Source: Negativicutes bacterium (lineage in GTDB: Bacteria > Bacillota_C > Negativicutes > Acidaminococcales > Acidaminococcaceae). Taken from it: DNA of 64,000 bases. Under the pieces are notes generated by a model. The model did not search any database. It worked only from the letters and a program-made list of their open reading frames with translations, and was not told the DNA's origin. Made by a program: the position numbers and the translations under genes. Positions 8,680-17,949 of the stretch are shown here, piece by piece. The stretch lies in the NCBI GenBank assembly GCA_009930275.1, contig RZYP01000001.1, positions 220,709-284,708 of the forward strand, in the 5' to 3' direction. Position 1 is the first letter of the stretch; every line of letters starts with the position of its first letter.

Positions 8680-8708
8680 TTGACCGTCGTAATTTTACGA
8701 ACTATAAT
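8680..8708 (+). promoter_or_regulatory. Strong promoter of the dprA-topA-trmFO-xerC-codY operon, with CodY-box-like sequence
   Basis: TTGACC (8680-8685) and TATAAT (8703-8708) have 17-bp spacing, a near-consensus sigma-A promoter. The spacer holds an inverted repeat TCGTAA-TT-TTACGA (8687-8700). The 15 bases 8691-8705 (AATTTTACGAACTAT) share AATTTT-x-x-GAA with the CodY box AATTTTCWGAAAATT, with 4 to 5 mismatches. Promoter call is good; the CodY site is a suggestion only. Confidence 0.7.
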
Positions 8709-8768
8709 GACTTGATGTAGACATTGAACTAACGATTATTTCCAATTGTTGTTCGTGCTCCAATCATC

Positions 8769-9896
8769 GTGACAAAAATAGAGGCGATTCGTACGGAAAG
8801 ATACTATCAGGCAGCATTATGTGGAACATATCAGCTCAGTTATAAAAAAACAAAAGCACTTATTCAATTTTTTGGCAATTCGGCCCGGGCATATGCAGCA
8901 AATACACAAGAGTTAATCTCAACGGGACTACTTGCGAGTGATAAATGCGAAAAGATTGTTCGTAACAGACGAAAGGACTTTCCTGAAGAGATACGCTCCT
9001 ATTGTCGTAATAACCAAGTAAAGTTGCTGACAACTGACGACGAGGATTATCCAGTACAATTAAAAAATATACAGAACCCGCCAACGGTTTTATACATGAA
9101 AGGACAATTGAAGTGTCTTAATAATGTTCTGGGAATTGTGGGATCAAGAAAAGCATCTCCTTATGGGTTGAATGTTGCTGAAACTTTTGCCAAGGATTTG
9201 GCGCTTGCAGGGTTAACTATTGTTAGTGGCGGAGCCAGAGGTATTGATACCGCAGCACATAAGGGAGCCCTTAAAGCTGAAGGAATTACTGTTGCAGTTC
9301 TTGGCTGTGGTATAGACGTGGTATATCCACATGAAAATGTTCAATTATTTAAACAAATAACAGATAATGGCGCAATAATAACTGAATTTCCCCCAGGAAC
9401 AGAGCCGCTTGCCACAAATTTTCCAGCTAGAAATCGCATTATTAGCGGGCTAGCGCAAGGAGTACTTGTGGTGGAAGCCGCTCGTAAAAGCGGGGCAATG
9501 ATAACAGCCGAGTTCGCTATGGACGAAGGCCGTGATGTTTATTGCATTCCTGGTAGCATTTTTTCTCCAACAAGTGTCGGCTCTCATTTGCTGCTAAAAG
9601 AAGGCGCAAAACTTGTTGACAGACCCGAGGACATTCTGGAGGATTTTCATTTATTATTGCACAAAACACCGAAAAACAAAGATGACATGACCAACTTATT
9701 CGCCGGTCTGTCAAAAGATTCTGCTGATATAACAAATAAGATTATTGAGACACTTAGTTTTAGTGAGGCGAAATCATTAGAAGAAATAGTGTTTGCAACA
9801 CAACTTCCACTAAATATAATCAGTTCTGTTTTGTTGAATTTGCAAGTTAATGGATATATTTCTGAGCAGGTAGGTAAGAGGTACATACGTCGATAG
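8769..9896 (+). CDS. dprA: DNA-processing protein DprA
   Basis: Loads RecA onto incoming single-stranded DNA and shields it during natural transformation; present in most Firmicutes whether or not competent. The 375-residue protein has an N-terminal HhH/SAM-like region, then the DprA Rossmann-like core with GIVGSRKASPYG, SGGARGIDTAAHKGAL, VLGCGIDVVYPHEN and FPARNRIISGLAQGVLVVEA, and a C-terminal winged helix from about residue 315 (SEAKSLEEIV...VNGYISEQVGKRYIRR). The start is a GTG with a poor ribosome site, suggesting low translation. It is the first gene after a strong promoter and 12 nt upstream of topA, as in the classic Firmicutes order. Confidence 0.95.
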   Translation: MTKIEAIRTERYYQAALCGTYQLSYKKTKALIQFFGNSARAYAANTQELISTGLLASDKCEKIVRNRRKDFPEEIRSYCRNNQVKLLTTDDEDYPVQLKNIQNPPTVLYMKGQLKCLNNVLGIVGSRKASPYGLNVAETFAKDLALAGLTIVSGGARGIDTAAHKGALKAEGITVAVLGCGIDVVYPHENVQLFKQITDNGAIITEFPPGTEPLATNFPARNRIISGLAQGVLVVEAARKSGAMITAEFAMDEGRDVYCIPGSIFSPTSVGSHLLLKEGAKLVDRPEDILEDFHLLLHKTPKNKDDMTNLFAGLSKDSADITNKIIETLSFSEAKSLEEIVFATQLPLNIISSVLLNLQVNGYISEQVGKRYIRR

Positions 9897-9908
9897 GGAG
9901 GAAGCTTG

Positions 9909-11990
9909 ATGGCAAACAATTTAGTAATAGTCGAATCACCGACTAAGTCTAAAACAATAGAAAAATTTTTGGGAAGAAATTACATAGTTCGCGCCTCGAT
10001 GGGACATCTGCGTGATTTACCGAAGAGCCAGTTTGGTGTGAATATTGAGAATGACTTTGAACCTAAGTATATCAATATTCGTGGTAAAGGAGATTTAGTC
10101 AAAGAATTAAGAACTCTCGCTAAAAAGGCTGATAAAGTCTATCTCGCGACTGACCCTGACCGCGAAGGTGAGGCCATTGCCTGGCATTTGGCACATATTC
10201 TTGGAGTTGATCCTAAAGATAAATGCAGGATTGAATTTCATGAAATAACTAATGAAGCCGTAAAAAGCGCACTGAAGAATCCGCAAAGCATAGATTTAAG
10301 CAAAGTAGACGCGCAACAAGCAAGACGTATCCTGGACCGTATTGTAGGTTATAAATTAAGCCCTTTGCTTTGGCGCAAAGTACGTAAAGGCCTTAGTGCC
10401 GGTAGGGTTCAATCTGTAGCGGTTAAGATAATATGCGACCGACAGAAGGAGATAGATCAATTCGTTCCAAAAGAATACTGGACTATCTCTGTTAATTTGC
10501 GGGAAGGCCAAAGGGCGCCGCAGTTCAGTGCTGATGTTGCTAAATACAAGAACAAAAAACTGGAAATAAGTAACAAGGATGAGGCCGAAAAGGTCGAACA
10601 AGATTTAAAGGCAGCGAATTATCTTGTCAAAGACTCGAACAAAAAAGAGCGCAGGCGTAAACCTATGCCACCTTTTACAACCAGCAGCTTACAGCAAGAG
10701 GCATTCAAAAAGCTGAACTTCACCACGAAGAAAACCATGATGCTTGCGCAACAGTTGTATGAAGGCCTAAACATAGGCAAGGAAGGTTCTGTGGGTTTGA
10801 TAACGTATATGAGAACCGACTCAGTGCGTTTTTCTGAGACGGCAGTTGCTGATATCAGAAACTATGTAGAAAGTGTATTTGGGGCGGACTATTTGCCTGG
10901 CAAACCAAACGTTTTCAGCAGCAAAAAGAATGCTCAGGATGCGCATGAGGCAATCAGGCCTTCGAGTATAAACCGTTCTCCTGATTCAATCGAAGCATAT
11001 TTAACAAAAGACCAGTTAAAACTTTATAGCATTATCTGGAAGCGTGCGATAACAAGTCAAATGTCCGAGGCTGTCTATGATGTAACCACACTTCTTATTC
11101 AAGCTGGAGATTACAATTTAAATGCTAGTGGGTCTCTTTTAAAATTTGAAGGTTTCTTAAAGTTAAGCGATAAAAAAGAACTGGCGGAAGAGAAGGAAAA
11201 ACAGGTTCCTTTTTTAGAGACCGGAACAGAGCTCAAGGTTGCGGAATTACAGCCTGCTAAGCAGCACTTTACTGAACCACCGCCATATTATACTGAAGCG
11301 ACGCTGGTTAAAGAATTGGAAGACAAAGGAATAGGGAGACCAAGTACATATTCGCCAACTATTCAGACCATACTGGAACGAAATTACATTGCTAAAGACG
11401 GCAAAAAATTAGTTCCAACAGAATTGGGTATCCTAACTTTGGAACTTCTGACTAATTATTTTAACAATCTCATTGATATTTCTTTTTCGGCCGCACTGGA
11501 ATCAGAATTGGATGAGATTGCAGATAATAAAGTTGATAAAAACAAGGTTTTACAGCGCTTCTATAATCCTTTTGCAGAAGCCCTCGCGGTTGCTGAAAAG
11601 GAGATGCCCATCATTGAGATGCCAGTCGAAGTCAGCGATGTAAAATGTGATAAATGCGGTAGAATGATGGTTTACAAACATGGAAGATTTGGTACTTTTT
11701 TAGCTTGTCCCGGATTTCCGGAATGCCGGAATACAAAAGCTATTCTCAAAAAAACAGGGGTTAACTGCCCGAAATGTGGTCAGGGAGAAGTTATTGAACG
11801 CAAGACAAAACGCGGAAGAATTTTTTATGGATGCGAGAGGTATCCTGAATGCGACTTCACTACATGGGATAAACCAGTCAAAGATCCATGTCCGAAATGT
11901 AAAGGAATGTTAGTCGAAAAAACCGGTAAAAGCGGAACAAAAAATATTTACTGCACCAATGCAGCCTGTGAAAATTCGAAGGAGAAATGA
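9909..11990 (+). CDS. topA: DNA topoisomerase I
   Basis: Type IA topoisomerase that relaxes negative supercoils. The 693-residue protein shows the TOPRIM domain ([18 protein letters not shown] ... [15 protein letters not shown]), the active-site Tyr300 in [11 protein letters not shown], and three C-terminal four-cysteine zinc ribbons starting near residues 578, 617 and 659 (CDKCG, CPKCG, CPKCK). The ATG at 9909 lies 7 nt after GGAGG; a TTG just before it is too near the ribosome site. It is co-transcribed with dprA and trmFO; the spacing to trmFO is 4 nt, with the trmFO ribosome site inside the topA end. Confidence 0.97.
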   Translation: MANNLVIVESPTKSKTIEKFLGRNYIVRASMGHLRDLPKSQFGVNIENDFEPKYINIRGKGDLVKELRTLAKKADKVYLATDPDREGEAIAWHLAHILGVDPKDKCRIEFHEITNEAVKSALKNPQSIDLSKVDAQQARRILDRIVGYKLSPLLWRKVRKGLSAGRVQSVAVKIICDRQKEIDQFVPKEYWTISVNLREGQRAPQFSADVAKYKNKKLEISNKDEAEKVEQDLKAANYLVKDSNKKERRRKPMPPFTTSSLQQEAFKKLNFTTKKTMMLAQQLYEGLNIGKEGSVGLITYMRTDSVRFSETAVADIRNYVESVFGADYLPGKPNVFSSKKNAQDAHEAIRPSSINRSPDSIEAYLTKDQLKLYSIIWKRAITSQMSEAVYDVTTLLIQAGDYNLNASGSLLKFEGFLKLSDKKELAEEKEKQVPFLETGTELKVAELQPAKQHFTEPPPYYTEATLVKELEDKGIGRPSTYSPTIQTILERNYIAKDGKKLVPTELGILTLELLTNYFNNLIDISFSAALESELDEIADNKVDKNKVLQRFYNPFAEALAVAEKEMPIIEMPVEVSDVKCDKCGRMMVYKHGRFGTFLACPGFPECRNTKAILKKTGVNCPKCGQGEVIERKTKRGRIFYGCERYPECDFTTWDKPVKDPCPKCKGMLVEKTGKSGTKNIYCTNAACENSKEK

Positions 11991-11994
11991 TTTA

Positions 11995-13323
11995 ATGATC
12001 GATGGTTTGTTGAAGCATGTACATGTAATTGGAGCTGGTTTAGCAGGATGTGAAGCAGCCTGGCAACTAGTAAAAAGAAATATTCCCGTTATAATGCATG
12101 AAATGCGCCCTTTGAAAAAAAGCGATGCTCACAAGACAAATAATTTCGCGGAACTTGTTTGCAGTAATTCTTTAAGAGCTAATAATGTAGAAAATGCGGT
12201 AGGGCTGCTGAAGGAAGAAATGCGACGTTTGGATTCGCTTATATTAAAATGTGCTGATGCTCACAAAGTCCCAGCAGGAGGAGCGCTGGCAGTTGATAGG
12301 GAGGGCTTTTCGCAAGAGGTAACAGATTTGATAAAGAATCATCCCTTAATAACTGTTATTTATGAAGAAGTTGTAGACCTTTCAGTGTTGGATGGCTATG
12401 TTATTGTTGCGACAGGTCCGCTTACGTCGTCGGCCCTGTCGGAAAATATTAAAACTTTGATTGCAGCTGACTACTTGTATTTCTTTGATGCTGCGGCTCC
12501 AATCGTGACGGCTGATTCTTTGGATTATAGCAAAGTCTTCCGTGCGTCGCGTTATGATAAAGGAGACGCTGATTATTTAAACTGTCCTTTCACCAAAGAA
12601 GAGTATATTAACTTCTGGGAAGAGCTGCGCACCGCGCAAACAACAGTAGTAAAAGAATTTGAAAAAGAGGTATTCTTTGAAGCGTGTATGCCAATAGAAG
12701 AAATGGCTTCACGCGGGGAGGATACCATGAGATTTGGACCGATGAAGCCGGTAGGTCTGCTTGATCCAGCTACAGGCAAAGAAGCCTATGCTGTTGTTCA
12801 ATTGCGGCAGGATGATGCCGCAGCTTCTTTATATAATCTTGTTGGTTTTCAAACTCATTTAACTTGGCCCGAACAAAAGCGTGTTTTTGGTATGATTTCG
12901 GGACTTGAAAATGCTGAATTTGTTCGCTATGGCGTTATGCATAAGAATACATACATTAATTCTCCACAATTGCTTGATGAGCATTTTTGCTTGAAGAAAC
13001 ACCCAAGATTTTATTTTGCAGGCCAGATGACAGGTGTCGAAGGTTATGTTGAATCAGCAGCCTCAGGACTAATTGCAGGCTTAAACGTTGCCATGGTTTC
13101 TCAAGGCAAAGCTTCAATTGACTTTTCTGATGAAACAGCGCATGGGGCTCTTTCGCACTATATTAGCAATGCTGATGTAAAAAACTTTCAGCCGATGAAC
13201 GTTAACTTTGGACTTATGCCCGCTCTTAACATCCGTATCAGAAAGAAAAAAGAGAAAAATGCGAAAATTGCTGAAAGAGGACTTTTAGCTTTGGAGGATA
13301 CTTTGCAGCAGTTAAAAAAGTAA
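11995..13323 (+). CDS. trmFO: Folate-dependent tRNA (uracil-5-)-methyltransferase TrmFO
   Basis: FAD- and methylenetetrahydrofolate-dependent enzyme that makes m5U54 in the tRNA T-loop. The 442-residue product begins with a Rossmann dinucleotide motif ([14 protein letters not shown]), followed by MHEMRP, the [23 protein letters not shown] segment containing the redox Cys, and a C-terminal [16 protein letters not shown]-binding motif. Several upstream in-frame starts exist inside topA, but AAGGAG at 11979-11984 points to the ATG at 11995, which also matches family length. Position between topA and xerC is the standard Firmicutes arrangement. Confidence 0.95.
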   Translation: MIDGLLKHVHVIGAGLAGCEAAWQLVKRNIPVIMHEMRPLKKSDAHKTNNFAELVCSNSLRANNVENAVGLLKEEMRRLDSLILKCADAHKVPAGGALAVDREGFSQEVTDLIKNHPLITVIYEEVVDLSVLDGYVIVATGPLTSSALSENIKTLIAADYLYFFDAAAPIVTADSLDYSKVFRASRYDKGDADYLNCPFTKEEYINFWEELRTAQTTVVKEFEKEVFFEACMPIEEMASRGEDTMRFGPMKPVGLLDPATGKEAYAVVQLRQDDAAASLYNLVGFQTHLTWPEQKRVFGMISGLENAEFVRYGVMHKNTYINSPQLLDEHFCLKKHPRFYFAGQMTGVEGYVESAASGLIAGLNVAMVSQGKASIDFSDETAHGALSHYISNADVKNFQPMNVNFGLMPALNIRIRKKKEKNAKIAERGLLALEDTLQQLKK

Positions 13324-13390
13324 TCTTGCAGAAATTTTTATGCTGTGGTAACATTTACCTAGTTATGTATCTAAAAAGTGTGGGATTGTG

Positions 13391-14302
13391 ATGGAAGACA
13401 CTGTTTCGATTGTTAGATTATCCGCTTTTCTTAGATATTTAGAGATAGAAAAAAATAGTTCATTACTTACTATTAAAAACTATGAGACGGACATCAGATT
13501 ATTTGTCGCCTTTTTGCAAAATAGGGCCGGACATGTTTCATGGGGCAAAGTTACGGTTTTGGATATACGTGCCTATCTTGCAATTATGAATGACGAGAAA
13601 TACGCTAGAAGAACGATAGCACGGCGTATTTCTTCTTTGCGTTCTTTTTATAGGTTTTTAATGCGTGAAAATTTCGTTAAATCGAATCCGTTTACGAAAG
13701 TAAGAACGCCGAAACTGGACAAACGCCTACCTGTCTTTTTGGAAGAAGTAGAAATTAATGAACTGCTTAAACTCCCGGCAAGGGACGAGTTGGGTCTTCG
13801 CGATCAGGCATTATTGGAAATACTATATGCTACAGGCTGCCGTGTTTCGGAGTTAGTTGGGCTTACATTGGAACATGTTGATTTAGGTAACCGATATGTT
13901 CTTCTGCTAGGTAAGGGCAACAAGGAAAGAATTGTCCCGATTGGTAATGCTGCGGTTGATTCGGTTGAGTTTTATCTTGCAAAGTCTCGTGTGCGTATTA
14001 TGCATCGGTATAATGTGAAAGAACATGGAAAATTGTTTATCAATCATCGTGGCACCCAGTTGTCTACAAGAAGTGTTCGCAGGATCTTGAACAAGTATAT
14101 AGCTGACTTAGCACTGCAAAAACACATATCGCCACATGTTATAAGACATACTTTTGCAACGCACTTACTTGAACATGGTGCCGACTTGCGTGCTGTGCAA
14201 GAATTGTTAGGGCATGCAAATTTATCAACAACTCAGATTTACACTCATATTACGACCGAGCGTATTTCGGCTGTTTATCAAAATAATCACCCAAGAGCTT
14301 AA
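13391..14302 (+). CDS. xerC: Tyrosine recombinase XerC
   Basis: Resolves chromosome dimers at dif with a XerD partner. The 303-residue protein has the N-terminal SAM-like core-binding domain and a C-terminal catalytic domain with all active-site residues visible: Arg151 (GCRVSEL), Lys175 (GKGNKERIVPI), His249 and Arg252 (HVIRHTFATHLL), His275 (LLGHANLSTTQ) and the nucleophile Tyr284 (IYTH). A GTG directly before the ATG is an alternative start. It is intact and sits in the topA-trmFO-xerC-codY order, so it is the housekeeping recombinase rather than a phage or integron integrase. The hslV-hslU pair that follows this gene in Bacillus is missing here; codY comes next. Confidence 0.92.
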   Translation: MEDTVSIVRLSAFLRYLEIEKNSSLLTIKNYETDIRLFVAFLQNRAGHVSWGKVTVLDIRAYLAIMNDEKYARRTIARRISSLRSFYRFLMRENFVKSNPFTKVRTPKLDKRLPVFLEEVEINELLKLPARDELGLRDQALLEILYATGCRVSELVGLTLEHVDLGNRYVLLLGKGNKERIVPIGNAAVDSVEFYLAKSRVRIMHRYNVKEHGKLFINHRGTQLSTRSVRRILNKYIADLALQKHISPHVIRHTFATHLLEHGADLRAVQELLGHANLSTTQIYTHITTERISAVYQNNHPRA

Positions 14303-14325
14303 AAAAATTGAGAGAAGAGGATGAC

Positions 14326-15099
14326 ATGCAAACATTATTAGAAAAAACCAGAGAAATTAACAAACTGTTGCAAAAATCAGGTAAAGTTGGTTGTGCAGGG
14401 TTAGTTCAGGCACTTAGAGATATCATTGTTTCCAATATTTATATTGTAAGCAATGAGGGCCATGTACGGGGTTATGCCTTAATAAATGATTTTGAATGTG
14501 AGATTATGCGATCTCAAGTTTTAGACAAATCGCAATTCCCTGCCGATTATGTCAGATTTTTGCAAAACTGTCGTTCAACAGTTCCTAATGTTGAGCTACA
14601 AGACCGTATGTGCGCTTTTAAAAGTGATACGAAATGCCTTTTTGAGGGCAAGTATACTACAATAGTGCCTATTTATGGTGGCGGTGACCGTCTGGCTACA
14701 CTAATTCTCGCAAAATTAAATACTCCTTTTAATGATGAAGACTTAATTCTTTCCGAGTATGCTGCGACAGTAATTGGCATTGAAGTACTTCATGAACGCA
14801 ATGTTAAAATTGAAGAAGCCGCTCATAAGAGGGCTATGGTGCAGATTGCCTTCTCGACACTTTCTTATTCGGAGCTTGAAGCAATAATTAATATTATTGG
14901 TGCACTTGAGGGTAATGAGGGCCTTTTGGTTGCGAGTAAAATAGCTGATCAAGCAGGGATTACAAGATCTGTTATTGTGAATGCCTTACGCAAATTTGAG
15001 AGCGCTGGCTTAATCGAAACTAGATCTCTTGGCATGAAGGGTACGTATATAAAGCTTATGAACGAATATCTTTTGGAAGAGTTGAAAAAGAAAAAGTAG
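14326..15099 (+). CDS. codY: GTP- and branched-chain amino acid-sensing transcriptional pleiotropic repressor CodY
   Basis: Global nutrient regulator of Firmicutes that represses amino-acid biosynthesis and adaptive genes when Ile/Leu/Val and GTP are plentiful. The 257-residue protein begins with the diagnostic LLEKTREINKLLQKSG, has a GAF-type effector domain (about residues 1-155) with the DRM...F..YTTIVPIYGGGDRLATLIL region, and a winged helix at the C terminus (LLVASKIADQAGITRSVIVN, then ALRKFESAGLIETRSLGMKG). GAAGAGG precedes the ATG at 14326; an upstream in-frame TTG is less likely. It is last in the operon before a clear terminator. Threonine and other biosynthetic genes nearby are plausible targets. 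Confidence 0.95.
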   Translation: MQTLLEKTREINKLLQKSGKVGCAGLVQALRDIIVSNIYIVSNEGHVRGYALINDFECEIMRSQVLDKSQFPADYVRFLQNCRSTVPNVELQDRMCAFKSDTKCLFEGKYTTIVPIYGGGDRLATLILAKLNTPFNDEDLILSEYAATVIGIEVLHERNVKIEEAAHKRAMVQIAFSTLSYSELEAIINIIGALEGNEGLLVASKIADQAGITRSVIVNALRKFESAGLIETRSLGMKGTYIKLMNEYLLEELKKKK

Positions 15100-15104
15100 A
15101 AAAT

Positions 15105-15141
15105 AAAAAGACCAATTTGCCTAGGCTAATTGGTCTTTTTT
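15105..15141 (+). terminator. Terminator after codY
   Basis: AAAAAGACCAATT (15105-15117) pairs perfectly with AATTGGTCTTTTT (15128-15140), a 13-bp stem with a 10-nt loop and a T run. It closes the dprA-codY operon. Confidence 0.9.
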
Positions 15142-15226
15142 GCGGTGGTAGAAATGAAAAAAATTATTGCTCGTTTTTTAACTTACGACTTTATTTTTGG
15201 TACAGAAAAGACAAAGGTGATTTAAG

Positions 15227-16327
15227 ATGTTTATTTCTGTTTTTCTTTTAGTTTATTTCTTTGCTTCATGTTTGGCTTTGTTTTATTATCGGCAACAGTT
15301 TGTTTTTTTGAAAAAAAGACAAGGATATTTATTATGGTTTTTTGCTACATTTATATTTTGGTTATCCAGGCCTCTAGCAACATATTTACCGTTTCCTGTT
15401 TTAAAAGCACTTGCTTTGTTTGGTGGGTTATGGACATTTTTCTTATATTACTCAATCCTCTTGGCCATTCTTCATTATTTAATTTTAGCTTTTATGAAGC
15501 GAGTAAGTAAAAATAAAAGTAACTTTGGCATATATGCAGCCAGGTTTAGAAAAGCTGGATTGTTTATTATCTTTATTTGTATGGTTATAGGTACAATTGA
15601 AGCGTATAACCCTGTTGTGCGCTACGAGATAATTAAGACAGATAAAATTGTCAGGCCTGTAAGGATCATTTTAGTCAGCGATTTACACTTAGGTACCTTT
15701 CTAGGACAAGATTACTGTGAAAAATTGGTTAGTAGGATAAATAAAGAAAATCCTGATTTGGTTCTTATCGCAGGAGATATAATTGACGACAGGTACGAAA
15801 TCGTAAAAAGACAAGACAGCATGAAACCATTGGGGAAAATCGATGCTAGACTGGGTGTAGCTGCTGTATTGGGGAATCACGATTACTTTGATAGAAGAAC
15901 AGATGAAGAAATTGATTATCTCTGTAAAATTGGCGTTTCGGTTTTAGTCAATGAAGACAAACTTTTTGACCAGATTCATCTTGTCGGGCTTAAGGACTTC
16001 AGTAAAGATCAGCAGACAGAATATTTACAACGCTTGTCGGAAAAGAATAAAGTTAAATACTCAATATTGTTGGAACACCAGCCAAGAAGGATTGATGTTG
16101 CAAGCAATGCTGGCTATGACCTATATCTTGCGGGTCATACACATGGAGGGGCTTTTTTCCCGAACGGAGTTTTCACAAAGCTTATTCATCAGCTTGATTA
16201 TGGTCGTCAGGATTTTGGTGATATGACTGCTATTGTAACTTCCGGTTATGGCTTTTTTGGTATTCCGGTTCGATTGGGTGTAAGATCAGAATATGTCGTT
16301 ATAGATCTGCAGCCATTATCTTATTAA
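15227..16327 (+). CDS. Membrane-anchored metallophosphoesterase
   Basis: A 366-residue protein of the calcineurin-like phosphoesterase family (YkoQ/YaeI type). The first 130 residues hold about four hydrophobic helices (from ISVFLLVYFFASCLALFYY to GLFIIFICMVIGTIEAYNPV). The catalytic domain follows with the five metal motifs: SDLHLG, AGDIIDDR, GNHDYF, a histidine in LLEHQPRR, and GHTHGG. YaeI-type enzymes cleave phosphodiester bonds, and some relatives act on lipid A precursors, but the substrate here cannot be read from sequence. The domain probably sits at the outer face of the inner membrane. AAAGGTGA precedes the ATG. It is monocistronic, between the codY terminator and the hydratase gene. 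Confidence 0.82.
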   Translation: MFISVFLLVYFFASCLALFYYRQQFVFLKKRQGYLLWFFATFIFWLSRPLATYLPFPVLKALALFGGLWTFFLYYSILLAILHYLILAFMKRVSKNKSNFGIYAARFRKAGLFIIFICMVIGTIEAYNPVVRYEIIKTDKIVRPVRIILVSDLHLGTFLGQDYCEKLVSRINKENPDLVLIAGDIIDDRYEIVKRQDSMKPLGKIDARLGVAAVLGNHDYFDRRTDEEIDYLCKIGVSVLVNEDKLFDQIHLVGLKDFSKDQQTEYLQRLSEKNKVKYSILLEHQPRRIDVASNAGYDLYLAGHTHGGAFFPNGVFTKLIHQLDYGRQDFGDMTAIVTSGYGFFGIPVRLGVRSEYVVIDLQPLSY

Positions 16328-16415
16328 GTTATAAAGTTAGTCGAGGAGATCAGTTATTATAATTCTCTGTCATAAAATTTCTAATATGCTATATCAAGGA
16401 ACAGGGGGAGTAGTT

Positions 16416-17192
16416 GTGGAAAAATCAGTTTTGGTTAGTCAAAAAGGTAAAGTCGCTTGGATAACTTTAAATCGGCCCACAAGCATGAATGCCATGAACG
16501 ATGAGTTAGTCAGCGAATTACATTCTGTTTTGGACGAAGTGGCAGTCGATGAGTCAGTCAAATCGATTGTTTTGACCGGTGCCGGGAAAGCATTTTGTGC
16601 TGGGGGGGATTTGCCCTATTTGGAAACTTTGGATTCAGTAGGCGCTAAGAAGCAATTTATTGAAAAAGTTGGCATGTTGGCAAAAAAAATTACATTAATT
16701 CAAAAACCGATTATCGCGATGGTTAACGGTGTTGCCGCTGGAGCCGGAGCTAATCTTATGCTTGCTTGTGACCTTGTATATGCTGTTGATAGCGCTCGCT
16801 TTGCCCAAAGCTTTGTAAAGGTTGGGTTAGTACCGGACTGCGGCGGAATGTATTTTTTGCCCAAAACTGTCGGAGTGCATAAAGCCAAAGAACTTATGTT
16901 TACTGCTGATTTAATAAATTCTTCACAAGCGGAACAATTGGGGATGGTTAACCATGTTTTACCAGCAGAAGTCATTGCCAAAGAAACAGAAAAAATGGCT
17001 GAACGTTTGGCAGAAGCAGCACCGTTAGCAATTGCGTTAACCAAGGCGAATCTTAACAAAACAGACATGGATCTGGATGATGTCCTGGCAACAGAGGCAA
17101 CTGCTCAAACGTTATGTTTGGGAACAGCTGACTGCGCTGAGGGAATTGCTGCTTTCAAAGAAAAACGCATCCCAGTTTTCACCGGTAAATAG
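16416..17192 (+). CDS. Enoyl-CoA hydratase/isomerase family protein
   Basis: A 258-residue crotonase-fold protein. Oxyanion-hole segments are AFCAGGDLPYLETLD and MVNGVAAGAGANLMLACDL, and the LVPDCGGMYFLPKTVG and AEQLGMVNHVLP motifs follow in family order. The second catalytic Glu of classical hydratases is Asp/Cys (PDCGG) here, so the exact reaction (hydration, isomerisation or another crotonase reaction) is open. The frame extends 10 codons upstream, but GGGGGAG at 16404-16410 fits a GTG start at 16416, giving the usual length. No other acyl-CoA genes are adjacent; it is a single gene followed by a hairpin. Confidence 0.8.
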   Translation: MEKSVLVSQKGKVAWITLNRPTSMNAMNDELVSELHSVLDEVAVDESVKSIVLTGAGKAFCAGGDLPYLETLDSVGAKKQFIEKVGMLAKKITLIQKPIIAMVNGVAAGAGANLMLACDLVYAVDSARFAQSFVKVGLVPDCGGMYFLPKTVGVHKAKELMFTADLINSSQAEQLGMVNHVLPAEVIAKETEKMAERLAEAAPLAIALTKANLNKTDMDLDDVLATEATAQTLCLGTADCAEGIAAFKEKRIPVFTGK

Positions 17193-17204
17193 TATTATCA
17201 CTAC

Positions 17205-17244
17205 TACGGAGCCGATAAGCTTTACGGTTCCGTATTTCTTTTTG
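17205..17244 (+). terminator. Terminator after the enoyl-CoA hydratase gene
   Basis: TACGGAGCCG pairs with CGGTTCCGTA (one G-U pair) around a short loop, followed by TTTCTTTTT. Confidence 0.7.
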
Positions 17245-17302
17245 CTTTTCGGCTAAAATCTTGTATAATAGAGTAGTATTAATTTTGAATGGAGGGTTGC
17301 CA

Positions 17303-17923
17303 ATGCTAGGTATGGATGTAGATTTATTGTATCGCGTTCCCGCACTACTGATTGCACTTACAGTGCATGAGTACGCCCATGCATTGATGGCCGAATCAAT
17401 GGGTGACCATACCCCGAAAGCTATGGGAAGGCTAACTCTTAATCCGTTAGCTCATCTTGATGTAATTGGAACCTTGATGCTTATAACCGTAGGTTTTGGT
17501 TGGGCTAAACCTGTTGCTATAAATCCTTCAAACTTCAAAAACCATAAAGAGGGTTTAATGAAGGTTGCTTTCGCAGGACCAGGTGCCAATTTCTTTCTTG
17601 CTTTTATGGCTTCATTTTTGATTGCGGGCATGGGTAAATTTGGTTTTTTAACTGAAGGAGTATATACGTTTCTTATATGGACCCAGTTGTATAATGTTTG
17701 GTTTGCATTTTTCAATTTAATTCCAATACCGCCATTAGATGGTTCTAAGATACTGCTGTCTGTATTACCGCCCAGGCAAGCTTATGAATATCTCAAAATT
17801 GAACCGTATAGCATGTATATTTTAATAGCATTATTATTAACGGGCGCAGTCGGTTTTATTTTGCGACCTCTTGCGGCTGCTTTTTTGAATGCTGTTTCAT
17901 TAATATTATCACTTGTTTTTTGA
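17303..17923 (+). CDS. Site-2 protease family (M50) intramembrane metalloprotease, YwhC-like
   Basis: A 206-residue polytopic protein with the zinc motif HEYAH at residues 22-26 inside the first membrane helix and the third ligand in PPLDGSKIL (N/PxDG motif) further on; AFAGPGANFFLA is the conserved glycine-rich loop. This is the short M50B/S2P-like group without PDZ domains. Members cleave membrane-embedded substrates; the substrate here is unknown. The frame is open from a TTG at 17261, but GGAGGG at 17291-17296 points to the ATG at 17303. It lies 26 nt before trpS and probably leads a long operon including trpS, scpA and scpB, an arrangement common in Firmicutes. Confidence 0.85.
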   Translation: MLGMDVDLLYRVPALLIALTVHEYAHALMAESMGDHTPKAMGRLTLNPLAHLDVIGTLMLITVGFGWAKPVAINPSNFKNHKEGLMKVAFAGPGANFFLAFMASFLIAGMGKFGFLTEGVYTFLIWTQLYNVWFAFFNLIPIPPLDGSKILLSVLPPRQAYEYLKIEPYSMYILIALLLTGAVGFILRPLAAAFLNAVSLILSLVF

Positions 17924-17949
17924 TATGTTCTTAAAAAGGGGATGCAAGT

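Noticed and set aside
13391..14302. Tyrosine recombinase as mark of a mobile element.
   Set aside because: Its position in the conserved topA-trmFO-xerC-codY block and complete XerC motifs indicate the housekeeping gene.
17924..17949. T-box leader for trpS.
   Set aside because: Only 26 bases separate trpS from the M50 gene and no T-box sequence (AGGGTGGNACCGCG-like) is present.
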